NCBI RefSeq assembly: GCF_007741535.1 | Contig: NZ_CP036525.1 | Location: forward strand, 4,960,001-5,024,000 | DNA: 64,000 nt | Direction of reading: 5' to 3' | Source of the DNA: Rubripirellula lacrimiformis | GTDB lineage: Bacteria; Planctomycetota; Planctomycetia; Pirellulales; Pirellulaceae | Shown here: in pieces, positions 56,244 through 64,000 of the stretch | Numbering within the stretch: the stretch's first letter is position 1 | How the letters are laid out: each line of letters starts with the position of its first letter | The notes under the pieces: model-generated | Database searches by the model: none | The model's input: the letters and a program-made list of their open reading frames with translations, nothing else | Told to the model about the DNA's origin: nothing | Made by a program: the position numbers and the translations under genes

Positions 56244-57464
56244 CTAAACCGCCTTCAGCACATCGGCTAGGCGGCGGTACTGGTCCAGATCGTTGTAAGC
56301 ATGTGCCGAGATCCGCACGCAGGTTGGCCCGTCGGCGATTCGAATGACCGGCATCTCGATCCGATGGACGTGAAATAGATCGCGTCGAAATGCGTCCAGT
56401 TGATTGTCGTTCATGGCGTCCAGGGCGTGGACCGGAATGGTGGCCATGCTGCCGATCATCGATTCCGGCGCTGGTTCCGCGCTGCCCAACGTTTCCAGAA
56501 TCAATCGACGACCGGCCAGGGCGAGGGCACGGTTGTTTTCCATCACCGCGGGCATTCCGTTTGGATGCAGCTGATTCAAGAACTGCAATGCACCGGGTAG
56601 CGATAGCAGCGACGATGGGTCGTAGGTGCCTTGCCAGTTGAATTCCGACTGGAACCGCGAATCGCCCAATCCCCGCGTGTTCGCACCATGGCTGATCACC
56701 GTGGGATGGATGTCTGATTGACTTTCGGGGCAAACCATCAGGAAACCTGACGCTTTGGGCGCACACCACCATTTGTGGTGGTTGGCGGTATAGAAATCTG
56801 CCGAGATCGCGGCAAGGTCCACGGGCAGCAATCCCGGCGCGTGGGCACCATCCACCAACACCTTCGCACCGCGACGGTGGGCGAGGTCGACGATCTCGGC
56901 GATCGGCAGCACCAAGGCGGTCGAACTGGTCACGTGATCGACCAACACCAATTTCGTCCGTGATGTGATGGATGATTCGAACGCATCGATCACCTCCGTC
57001 GCCGCATGAATCGGAAACGGCAGTTCGGCAATCACCACCTCTGCCGACGATCGATCGGCCACGAATCGAGCGGCATTGTTGCAGGCGTTGTAGCCGTGAC
57101 TGGTGATCAGAATTTGGTCACCAGCGCGGAATGACATCGATCGAAGCACCGCATTCACACCGTCGGTCGCGCTGCGCACAAAAGCGATGTTGGACGATTC
57201 GGTGGCAACCTGATCCGCCACGACTGCCCGAACATGGTCCAAGCGAGGAATCAAACTGCGCTCGGGTCCCAAAAACTCGATCGGATCGCATTCCAGCTGC
57301 TGAATCCAATCGCGTTGTTGTTCCTGAACGCAGATCGGTGTGGCACCGAAAGACCCGTGATTCAAAAAATCGACGTCCGGGTTCAGTGACCAAAGTTCGC
57401 GCAGTGATGGACTGCTGGATACGTTCGGTGAGTCCGGATGGGTCGAATCAGATTGCGTTGCCAA
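56244..57464 (-). CDS. class V aminotransferase (isopenicillin-N epimerase-like)
   Basis: Cytoplasmic PLP enzyme of 406 aa. The PLP-binding Lys is K231 in NHHKWWCAPKASG and the preceding VDGAHAPGLLP supplies the cofactor Asp/His. The N-terminal LNHGSFGATP is typical of isopenicillin-N-epimerase/cysteine-desulfurase-like members of class V. A Cys nucleophile loop for desulfurase activity is not evident, so an aminotransferase or epimerase is more likely. It is convergent with the DUF1501 gene. Confidence 0.93.
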   Translation of the reverse strand: MATQSDSTHPDSPNVSSSPSLRELWSLNPDVDFLNHGSFGATPICVQEQQRDWIQQLECDPIEFLGPERSLIPRLDHVRAVVADQVATESSNIAFVRSATDGVNAVLRSMSFRAGDQILITSHGYNACNNAARFVADRSSAEVVIAELPFPIHAATEVIDAFESSITSRTKLVLVDHVTSSTALVLPIAEIVDLAHRRGAKVLVDGAHAPGLLPVDLAAISADFYTANHHKWWCAPKASGFLMVCPESQSDIHPTVISHGANTRGLGDSRFQSEFNWQGTYDPSSLLSLPGALQFLNQLHPNGMPAVMENNRALALAGRRLILETLGSAEPAPESMIGSMATIPVHALDAMNDNQLDAFRRDLFHVHRIEMPVIRIADGPTCVRISAHAYNDLDQYRRLADVLKAV

Positions 57465-57526
57465 ACGAAGCGGTCCTATTTTGACGGATGCGGTTGCCGC
57501 TAGCGTAACGGTGTCGTTGCTGCGGC

Positions 57527-57572
57527 GGTTCAGCGGTCACCAGTTCACCGGTTCAGCGGTCACCAGTTCAGC
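57527..57572. repeat. two tandem 23-bp repeats in an intergenic gap
   Basis: Units at 57527-57549 and 57550-57572 start GGTTCAGCGGTCACC and differ at one base near their ends. A further GGTT begins a third. They lie upstream of the aminotransferase start codon. Confidence 0.9.
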
Positions 57573-57648
57573 GGTTGCTTGTCACTACATCGATGGTTCC
57601 CGTGCAGGTTGCCCGGATAGACATTCGCTGAATGCTAATCGGTTTGGA

Positions 57649-59043
57649 CTACCGATTCAGTTGGTCCAAATCCAATCGATACAGGACTTGGTTGTAGTCG
57701 TGGCGAGGCGTACTGTCACTCGCTTGGGAGAATGTCGACGTATAAGTCCCTTCGAACAGCAAAATCGGGGAACCTGCGGGCGTAAATTCTGGATGCAACT
57801 GAGGGTTATAAAACGTGTAGTGGTCGTGAGTGACGACTTTGATCGCGTTGCCCCAAGGTCCCATGGGGCTGTCCGATTCGGCGTACCAGATTTCCCCTAG
57901 AAACGATGGGCCTCCGTATTTCTGAGTGAAGATCGTCACCCATCGTTGTTTGAATTCGTTCCATGCAATCGAACCTCGGTGAGGTGTGATCTTGGTTGGT
58001 ATTTCGGTTGCCCCATCTGTTTCGTCGCGATCTGCCGTTGTCACATGATCGGGCGTGGACAATGTTTGCCAACGATCGGGCGAGGACCAATCTTTCAAGG
58101 TCGGTCGACATTTCAGCGTTGGAAACGGGTCACCGAACAGCACCCAAGGTTGACCATCCTGATCGGTCCATGGCGTCGCATGCCCGCCGGGCATCGGCGG
58201 CGGAGTTGGCGTTTGTTCGCTTTTGCGCCAGATCACGCGATGCCGGTCAAATTGCTGGGTGTCGTCGTTCCAAAGGCACAGCCCTTTTTCATACTCGGCC
58301 AGTGGCGGCTTGATTTTCGAATACGTCGCCCCCAATCGGGTCCCACCGGTTTCATCTTTCAGCGTGACAAGGCCGAACAGCCATGTTGGCCCGTCGCCCG
58401 GCATTTCCGCGACGTTGTCAGGAACTCCGTCATCGTCGGTTCGATAGTCATAATGCAAGGCAATCGGTGGCTCGAATGAACCGAGCGGCTGTCGATCGGT
58501 CGTCGCACTTATCATATGGAACCGGCCCAATGGGTAGTTTGCCAACCGCGTGTCGCCCCAGGCCCAGAATAGTTTTCCACCGTAGGGCGATGTTTGCACG
58601 CTGTCGCATCCCAAAATTCGTTGCTCGGTCCAGTCCGAACGCAGACCAAGCTTCTGGGATTCGCCAAAGATACCCGCGCCGGTCAAACGCCCCAAACGTT
58701 GGGCAGGCAGCGACCGATTCACCTCGATCGTGATGCTGTGACCCGGCTGGGGTGTTGCCCGGACACCGCGATAGCCGAAACCGTCTGCGGGAACGGAATA
58801 TCCATGACCGCGAACATGAAACCACGTCTCGGTTCCCATCAACTCGGGCAAGTCCATAGCGATCAAGCCCGCGTTGTCCGAAACGAATTTGCAGTGATGA
58901 ACGGTCTCCAGTTCCACCATCGGGACAGGCCATTGATTCGACGCATCCACGATCTGGATTTGAAACGGCTGGATCGCCATCGCGGTCCCGGCAACGAGCA
59001 CCGCGAGCCACGAACCCAACCGTAGCGAAACACTTGTTGCCAT
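57649..59043 (-). CDS. secreted protein, probable beta-propeller carbohydrate-active enzyme-like
   Basis: Protein of 464 aa from the ATG giving the signal peptide MATSVSLRLGSWLAVLVAGT; a longer frame upstream is not signal-like. After an N-terminal beta-sandwich-like portion (about 25-140) come repeated strands with Trp/Gly (KLFWAWGDTRL, GPTWLFGLVTL, QPWVLFGDPFP, RWVTIFTQKYGG, EIWYAESDSPMGPW), a pattern seen in five-bladed propellers such as GH43/GH32 or DUF4185 proteins. I cannot assign catalytic residues, so function is open. Confidence 0.75.
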   Translation of the reverse strand: MATSVSLRLGSWLAVLVAGTAMAIQPFQIQIVDASNQWPVPMVELETVHHCKFVSDNAGLIAMDLPELMGTETWFHVRGHGYSVPADGFGYRGVRATPQPGHSITIEVNRSLPAQRLGRLTGAGIFGESQKLGLRSDWTEQRILGCDSVQTSPYGGKLFWAWGDTRLANYPLGRFHMISATTDRQPLGSFEPPIALHYDYRTDDDGVPDNVAEMPGDGPTWLFGLVTLKDETGGTRLGATYSKIKPPLAEYEKGLCLWNDDTQQFDRHRVIWRKSEQTPTPPPMPGGHATPWTDQDGQPWVLFGDPFPTLKCRPTLKDWSSPDRWQTLSTPDHVTTADRDETDGATEIPTKITPHRGSIAWNEFKQRWVTIFTQKYGGPSFLGEIWYAESDSPMGPWGNAIKVVTHDHYTFYNPQLHPEFTPAGSPILLFEGTYTSTFSQASDSTPRHDYNQVLYRLDLDQLNR

Positions 59044-59616
59044 CGGATTTTCCTGAACAATTGATCCACGAAATTTACGCTTGCGATGCACGATTCGCAA
59101 ATCCGTCGGGCAGCCCGTCGTGGGTGATTCCGCCACAGCATAAGCGACCGGATGCGTCACGGTGGCCAAGATGAACGGCACCCCAGAATCGGGTCGATCC
59201 ACGAAATGAGATCGCTCTATCCGGTGTGCGCCAAAATCACATTCCGGAGACGCCAACGTCTGGCAACAGCGATCGATTCGATGACAGACCGATCATTCCG
59301 TTGGCGGCTCCGGGTGCTGCGGACAAGCCAAACGACGACGAAAGGCCGCCGGTGTGCACCTGTATACACGGGATCGGATACATCCAGCGACCAGGATCGA
59401 AGGCCAAATGTATCCAGAGAATCATCGATCGACGGCGTTGGGAAGACAAATCAAGTGCCGGAACCGACGGAAACCGCGTCCCAAATGATGGTCGGGACAG
59501 CTAAGATCGTTTAAGGTTGAACCCTGCCTACGGCGCAGGATCTTGCCGGACCGACATCGACTCCGATAGGCTCTGCAACGCTTTACGCGACCGCAAAGAC
59601 ATTTTTCCTTTTCATC
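59044..59616. other. 573-bp divergent gap without a supported gene
   Basis: Between two divergent secreted-protein genes. Several ORFs of 60-120 codons occur on both strands but have no RBS and Arg/Ser-rich, shadow-like composition. No repeat or strong hairpin was seen. Promoters of both flanking genes must be here. Confidence 0.5.
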
Positions 59617-61044
59617 ATGAGAATCACCGTGAATCGCTCGCTCTTATCTTTCGCGATTGCATGCGCAATGGCAACCTACACGTTGGCACAGACGCCCAAG
59701 CTATCCGAACTGCTACAGCAGCTTCCATCGAAAGCGAATTCGATCGGATACGTGCACGTGCCCACGTTGATCCAACTGAGCGGAGACAGCACGATCGTCG
59801 GTGCGATGTCGGACAATGTCGACGAAGTCTGGTTTGCGTCCGATTTGAACATCGGAAACCTGAAACCTAAATGGGAAGCCGGTTACACGATCAGCCGTAA
59901 CCAAGCGACTGCGAACACGATCGCCAAAGCCGTCGATGGGTATGTGGACACCGTGGCAGCCCGTGACGTGGTGTTTGCGCCCTCGCAAACCTACCTGGTC
60001 CCGATGGAAAACAATCGAGTCGGATTCTTGCGTCCAGCCGATCGATCGCTGCTGGCTAGTTTCCTGAAAAAGGGTGCGCATCAAGCGGTGCCGGAATATC
60101 TGGCTCAGCAGTCCAAGCAACCCGAGCAATACCTTTCGTTCATGCTGGCTGTCGATCTGCAGGACGTCTTTTCACCGGTCGCACTTGCCAAGCGAGTCGG
60201 CGAACTGCGATCACTCAATTCATTGTCGACGGCGGATTCCGCTGACGTGTCGCGAATTTTGGCGTCGGCCCAAGGCGTTAGCCTGATCCTTGGTCGCAAG
60301 AGTCTTTCTGACTGCATCCTGTCTTTCGAATTTGGCCAATCGCCTGCCAAGCTGGAACCGGTCGCCAAAGAACTGTTCCATGAACTTTCCGAACAGAACG
60401 GCACCAGCATCCCAGAACTATTGGCATGCACGGTCAAGATGGAAGGCAACACGCTGAAGCTGCAAGGCGGATTGAAAGCCGAAACTCTTGGCTTGTTGCT
60501 CGGCATCTTCTCGGCCGGCGACCACGTCAGCGACATCACCCATTCCAAAGGTGACGATCAGGTTGCACTGACCAAAGACAAGGTCAGCAGCAGCAAGACC
60601 AAGGACTACTTTGATCATGTCAATCTTTACATCGACAGCATTCGACGCTACTCGGCACAGACCACCGGCGCGCGAGCACAGTGGAACAACATCAACGCAC
60701 GAAAGATCGATGCGATGAGCGTGCTAGGAGTCGACCCAGACATGATCCAGTACGGTTCGACCGTCGCCGCCATGATGCGGAACGACGCCTTGGCGATTCA
60801 ACAGATCAACATCAAGGCCGGTCAAACCAAGGCGTCGCAGTCGTTGAACCAAGGATTCCAGTACGACAGCTATGGCAACGTTGGCTATTACAACAGCTAC
60901 AACAATGTCAACCAACACCGGGCAACCGATGCACAGGCTAGAGGAAACGCGTACAGCAACTATCGCGAAATGTTGTCCGCGATCGACCAGTTGACCGCCG
61001 ATCTTCGCAAGACGATGACACAGAAGTACAACATGGACTTCTAA
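59617..61044 (+). CDS. secreted protein of unknown function (475 aa)
   Basis: Signal peptide ends near TLAQ, with the mature chain starting TPKLSELLQQLPSKANSIGYVHVPTLI. No recognised catalytic or binding motif. The middle has alternating strands and helices (FMLAVDLQDVFSPVALAKRVGEL, GVSLILGRKSLSDCILSFEFG). The C-terminal part has a short Tyr/Asn/Ser-rich stretch (about 414-432) ahead of a helical end. It is a single gene with a hairpin 59 bp beyond its stop. Probably an exported planctomycete-specific protein. Confidence 0.75.
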   Translation: MRITVNRSLLSFAIACAMATYTLAQTPKLSELLQQLPSKANSIGYVHVPTLIQLSGDSTIVGAMSDNVDEVWFASDLNIGNLKPKWEAGYTISRNQATANTIAKAVDGYVDTVAARDVVFAPSQTYLVPMENNRVGFLRPADRSLLASFLKKGAHQAVPEYLAQQSKQPEQYLSFMLAVDLQDVFSPVALAKRVGELRSLNSLSTADSADVSRILASAQGVSLILGRKSLSDCILSFEFGQSPAKLEPVAKELFHELSEQNGTSIPELLACTVKMEGNTLKLQGGLKAETLGLLLGIFSAGDHVSDITHSKGDDQVALTKDKVSSSKTKDYFDHVNLYIDSIRRYSAQTTGARAQWNNINARKIDAMSVLGVDPDMIQYGSTVAAMMRNDALAIQQINIKAGQTKASQSLNQGFQYDSYGNVGYYNSYNNVNQHRATDAQARGNAYSNYREMLSAIDQLTADLRKTMTQKYNMDF

Positions 61045-61102
61045 GCCACCGTTTGGCTTCGATCCGAAGTGGACGCTGAGAGGGGGGGCAGCCGATTGAC
61101 CG

Positions 61103-61126
61103 ACGTTCTGACAAACGTCAGAATGT
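61103..61126. terminator. hairpin between the unknown secreted gene and the COG0523 gene
   Basis: ACGTTCTGAC (61103-61112) and GTCAGAATGT (61117-61126) pair over 10 positions, including one G-T wobble, around an AAAC loop. It may terminate the upstream gene or be an operator for the metal-chaperone gene 155 bp downstream. No U-tract follows. Confidence 0.45.
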
Positions 61127-61281
61127 TCGCACTCCAACTTTGCTCCTGCCATTCGCACCGGTGAAGCCAATCCAAGTCTTTGGATTTCACACGGGTGTCG
61201 TCACCTTGCTTCGCCAACCAAGTCGCGGCGGGGCGATGTGAATGCTGGCCTCCAACGCCCTCCCTTTGCGGAAAGACACGA

Positions 61282-62382
61282 ATGCCGGCACCCATTGAAT
61301 TCATCATGATCGGCGGGTTTCTTGGCGCCGGTAAAACGACGCTAATCTCCAAGTTGGCCAAGTCGTACCAAGCGGCCGGCAAACATGTCTGTGTGGTCAC
61401 CAACGATCAAGCGGCCGGGTTGGTCGACACAGAGATGTTGAAGAGCCAGGGGTTGGAAGTCAACGAAGTTGCCGGATCGTGCTTCTGTTGCAATTTCAAC
61501 GGGCTGACCGACGCGATGCAAGAGTTCGAAACTCGTCGACGGCCCGACATCATTTTGGCCGAACCAGTCGGCAGTTGCACGGACTTGGTCGCGACCATCG
61601 CCGTACCATTGATGCAGCAGTTGGGCGAAGAATTCCTGCACCGGCCCTATGCCGTGGTGCTGAAGCCCAACCATGGCAACAAGATCCTGTCGGGGGTCGG
61701 TGGAGGTTTTTCGGAGAAGGCGGAGTACATCTTCCGCAAGCAATTGGAAGAGGCCGATATCGTTCTGATCAATCGAGTCGATGAACTGTCGGCAGATAAA
61801 CTGCAACAACTTAAAGACCACCTTGCGACCCAGTATCCGGGCAAGCAAGTGATCTGCATCTCGGCCAAGACAGGCCAGAACATGGACGCGTTGGTGCAGG
61901 CACTCCAGGCCCAATCGTTTCCACGCCAACAGATGATGGACGTTGACTACGACGTCTATGCCGATGGCGAGGCTGAACTGGGTTGGCTGAATGCGACCGC
62001 CGTCTTTCGCAGCACCGAAGGTATCCCGGCCGACGACATTGCGGTCGGCTTGGTCGATCACCTTCGCAGTAGCCTGCGCCAAATCAGCGCCGAACCCGGG
62101 CACTTGAAAGTCCTGGCCCGCGCCGGTGACGACATTGCGGTAGCCAATCTGATCGATAGCGATTCACCAACGGTGTTATCGCTATCGACCCAGACGACTT
62201 CGCCAGAGGTGGCAGCCATCATCAACGCGCGCGTGCGGATGGCTCCCGAAGTGTTAAGCGAACATGTCCAAGCTGCCATCCAAGCGATGGCAAAGTCCTA
62301 TCAAGCCACGACGGAAATCACGCAGATGGAAAGTTTTCGTCCTGGCCGTCCGGTGCCGACATACCGCAGCACGTCGTCCTAG
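61282..62382 (+). CDS. COG0523/CobW-type metal-chaperone GTPase
   Basis: Cytoplasmic GTPase of 366 aa. Walker A GGFLGAGKTT (11-20), a metal-binding CxCC site (GSCFCCN), an NRVD guanine-specificity motif and a C-terminal domain with helices are present. The internal GNKILSGVGGGFSEKAEY segment differs from standard CobW. COG0523 proteins insert Zn, Co or other metals into clients; the client is not deducible. The start is the ATG after GCGGAAAGACACGA; the frame is open 34 codons upstream. The stop overlaps the convergent DUF1080 stop by 4 bp. Confidence 0.92.
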   Translation: MPAPIEFIMIGGFLGAGKTTLISKLAKSYQAAGKHVCVVTNDQAAGLVDTEMLKSQGLEVNEVAGSCFCCNFNGLTDAMQEFETRRRPDIILAEPVGSCTDLVATIAVPLMQQLGEEFLHRPYAVVLKPNHGNKILSGVGGGFSEKAEYIFRKQLEEADIVLINRVDELSADKLQQLKDHLATQYPGKQVICISAKTGQNMDALVQALQAQSFPRQQMMDVDYDVYADGEAELGWLNATAVFRSTEGIPADDIAVGLVDHLRSSLRQISAEPGHLKVLARAGDDIAVANLIDSDSPTVLSLSTQTTSPEVAAIINARVRMAPEVLSEHVQAAIQAMAKSYQATTEITQMESFRPGRPVPTYRSTSS

Positions 62383-63437
62383 TTCTCGGATTCGCTGTTG
62401 CGATTAGCGGTGTGCGTGTCGCCGCCCATCGTTCGCGTGACACTTTCAATCGCGTCATCATCGCCTTCGTTGAACGTCAACGTCGTCGCGGTGTACCGGG
62501 CATTGAAGGTCAGTGGGCTGGTCGCGATCAATTCCAACTTCGCTCCACCGACTCGGACAAACAACGTTCGGTCTTCGCGGCTGACGTCGTATCCGTCGTA
62601 CTTGCCGACAAGGCGATCCAGTTCGGCCGGCGTCAGCTGGACGATTGATGTTTCGTAGGCGGTTGTCCGTGGGGTTCGCGGCGATTCATCCAACGGGCGG
62701 ATCCAGATATTGCGGTATCGGACCGGGTTGCCGTGATCCTGCAGCGACAGAGGCAACTTGTCCGAATGATGGTCAAAGGATCCCGGTTCTAGCCACGATG
62801 TTGGGCCAAACGGTTCGGTCGAATCTTGAACCAGAACACCGTTGTGCAGGACGGTGACCCGAGGCGACGAAACCAGTTCGCCGCTTGCGCCGAAACGTGG
62901 GCGACGGAAAATGATGTCGTAACTTTGCCATTGCCCGGGACCACGCGAAGCATTGACCAAGGGCGGGTACTGGCCATAGATCGATGCGGCACTGCCATCG
63001 GCGTAGGTCTTGTTTTCAAAGCTGTCCAGCACCTGCACCTCGTACTTGCCCATCAGGAACACACCACTGTTGCCACGCCCCTGGCTGTTTCCTTTGACAT
63101 CGGCCGGTGATGCCCATTCGATATGAAGTTGGCAATCGCCGTACGCTTGGCGTGTGAAGACGTAACCGCTGCCTGCGACCGATTCCATCACACCGTCTAC
63201 GATCACCCATTTCGACGGACCACCGTCACTGCTGCGCCACTGCGACAGGTCCGTGCCGTCAAACAGGACGGTAGCGTCACTGGGCGGAGTCACCTTCAGA
63301 TTGCCGTCGCCCGGGGTGATCACCTTCGGCAAGGGCCGATCGATGTCATGCTGACGCCATCCGTTGGGCAATTGAGCCACACCAAGGGAAGTCCAGGCAC
63401 AGAGGACCAAAACCGGGGAGAACAGGCGCCACGTCAT
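62379..63437 (-). CDS. secreted DUF1080 protein with C-terminal extra domain
   Basis: Protein of 352 aa with a signal peptide ending near GVAQ. The DUF1080/3-keto-disaccharide-hydrolase core (ATVLFDGTDLSQWRSSDGG, GNSGVFLMGKYEVQVLDSFENKTYADGSAASIYGQYPP, GNPVRYRNIWIRPL) fills about 50-255. A beta-rich domain of about 90 residues follows (AELDRLVGKYDGY...), resembling DUF3471-type C-terminal domains. Convergent with the COG0523 gene; function is likely glycoside processing. Confidence 0.92.
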   Translation of the reverse strand: MTWRLFSPVLVLCAWTSLGVAQLPNGWRQHDIDRPLPKVITPGDGNLKVTPPSDATVLFDGTDLSQWRSSDGGPSKWVIVDGVMESVAGSGYVFTRQAYGDCQLHIEWASPADVKGNSQGRGNSGVFLMGKYEVQVLDSFENKTYADGSAASIYGQYPPLVNASRGPGQWQSYDIIFRRPRFGASGELVSSPRVTVLHNGVLVQDSTEPFGPTSWLEPGSFDHHSDKLPLSLQDHGNPVRYRNIWIRPLDESPRTPRTTAYETSIVQLTPAELDRLVGKYDGYDVSREDRTLFVRVGGAKLELIATSPLTFNARYTATTLTFNEGDDDAIESVTRTMGGDTHTANRNSESEN

Positions 63438-64000
63438 AAAGTTGACTCAATCATCGGGAGGGGTAAATGGGGACCCGGCGGACGCCAAGTCGCGGGGCAC
63501 AATCATAGTCGATCCCATGCCGGGACAGGGACTTTGATCGCCAGACTTGACTGCCTCCTACAATGAAGGCTTCGCCAAACGAAACTCACACCGCGAGGCC
63601 CAGTCCCACCCCACACGAAGGTTAAGAATCGCCATTGTGGGGCACCGCAGACGTTGATTCCCCCGCCTGGCCCCAAGCTGACCCAAATGGTGGTTTGCAG
63701 CCGCCGATAGGAAGAATGCGGCTCAGTATTGGTGTGGTTCCTGTGAAATGGCGTACGAGCCCACCTCGCGGATCCGGAGAGTTCGAAGCGGATTTGCGAT
63801 CCCCACCAGATTGAGTGGATGCACTCAACAATAACCTTTTGATTTGATAATAATCGCCCGGGCACGCTGAAAACGACGGTTTACCGCAACGTTTCCTCAC
63901 CCGACCTCGGGGACGGCAGACCCAAATTCAGGAAACCGGCCCACAGCAGGATTGACCCGGGTAGGCCAAGTGCCACAGAGTCTGAACAGCGGCAGCAAAC
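63438..64000. other. window-end gap without a supported gene
   Basis: 563 bp. A perfect 7-bp dyad TTGAGTG-GATG-CACTCAA (63811-63828) is followed by an AT-rich stretch that may be a promoter for a gene beyond the window. ORFs in the gap have no RBS and unlikely composition. Confidence 0.45.

Noticed and set aside
59152-59514. 120-aa plus-strand ORF in the 59-kb gap
   Set aside because: No RBS, Arg/Thr-rich shadow-like composition, and no recognisable family.
63503-63865. 120-aa minus-strand ORF at the window end
   Set aside because: Trp/Gly/Arg-rich without a start signal, and adjacent frames are equally open. Not supported.

Overview
The window looks like chromosome from a planctomycete of the Rhodopirellula/Pirellulaceae type. 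The reasons are the lineage-typical secreted families (DUF1552, DUF1592/DUF1588-type and DUF1549/DUF1553 cytochromes, DUF1501, DUF1080, PVC-type heme proteins), three sulfatases, abundant Tat-like signals, moderately high GC, and many divergent or convergent gene pairs with short operons. No rRNA, tRNA, CRISPR array, prophage or transposase gene was seen.

Layout. 1-6.5 kb: a DUF1592-type cytochrome plus DUF1552 pair, then a sialate O-acetylesterase-like gene. 6.7-18 kb: a nitrate-to-ammonium island. It contains nrfHA, a Crp/Fnr regulator, a napDAB operon with a four-cluster ferredoxin, an unknown 109-aa gene and an ArsC-like gene, and a divergent tetraheme cytochrome / Fe-S protein / NrfD module. 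18-32 kb: polysaccharide and sulfate-ester genes (cupin, three sulfatases, beta-helix protein, alpha/beta hydrolase, EEP hydrolase, Gfo/Idh/MocA oxidoreductase), with a 1.07-kb structured repeat array at 25.86-26.93 kb. 32-40 kb: a two-component system divergent from a MacAB-TolC-like tripartite efflux operon. 40-44 kb: intradiol dioxygenase, SDR, AhpD-like protein and a XylR-type regulator. 44-64 kb: a giant ThuA/PVC-dehydrogenase/cytochrome fusion, two DUF1080 proteins, a beta-lactamase-fold hydrolase, a DUF1549/1553 plus DUF1501 pair, a class V aminotransferase, two poorly characterised secreted proteins and a COG0523 GTPase.

How it fits together. Periplasmic NapA/NapB would reduce nitrate to nitrite and NrfA/NrfH would reduce nitrite to ammonium (DNRA). 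NapC and NapH are absent from the cluster, so the NrfD/Fe-S/tetraheme module is a plausible quinol dehydrogenase feeding Nap. NapB is unusual in having four heme motifs in two tandem diheme halves. The Crp/Fnr protein carries the E-x-x-S-R recognition helix expected to read TTGA half-sites. Two 14-bp TTGAC-N4-ATCAA boxes occur here, one positioned like a class II FNR site for nrfHA.

The most unusual non-coding feature is the array at 25.86-26.93 kb. It has eleven recognisable copies at exact 65-bp or 102-bp (once 107-bp) spacing. Each full 72-bp unit folds on paper into a four-way, cloverleaf-like junction, with sequence changes largely confined to hairpin loops.
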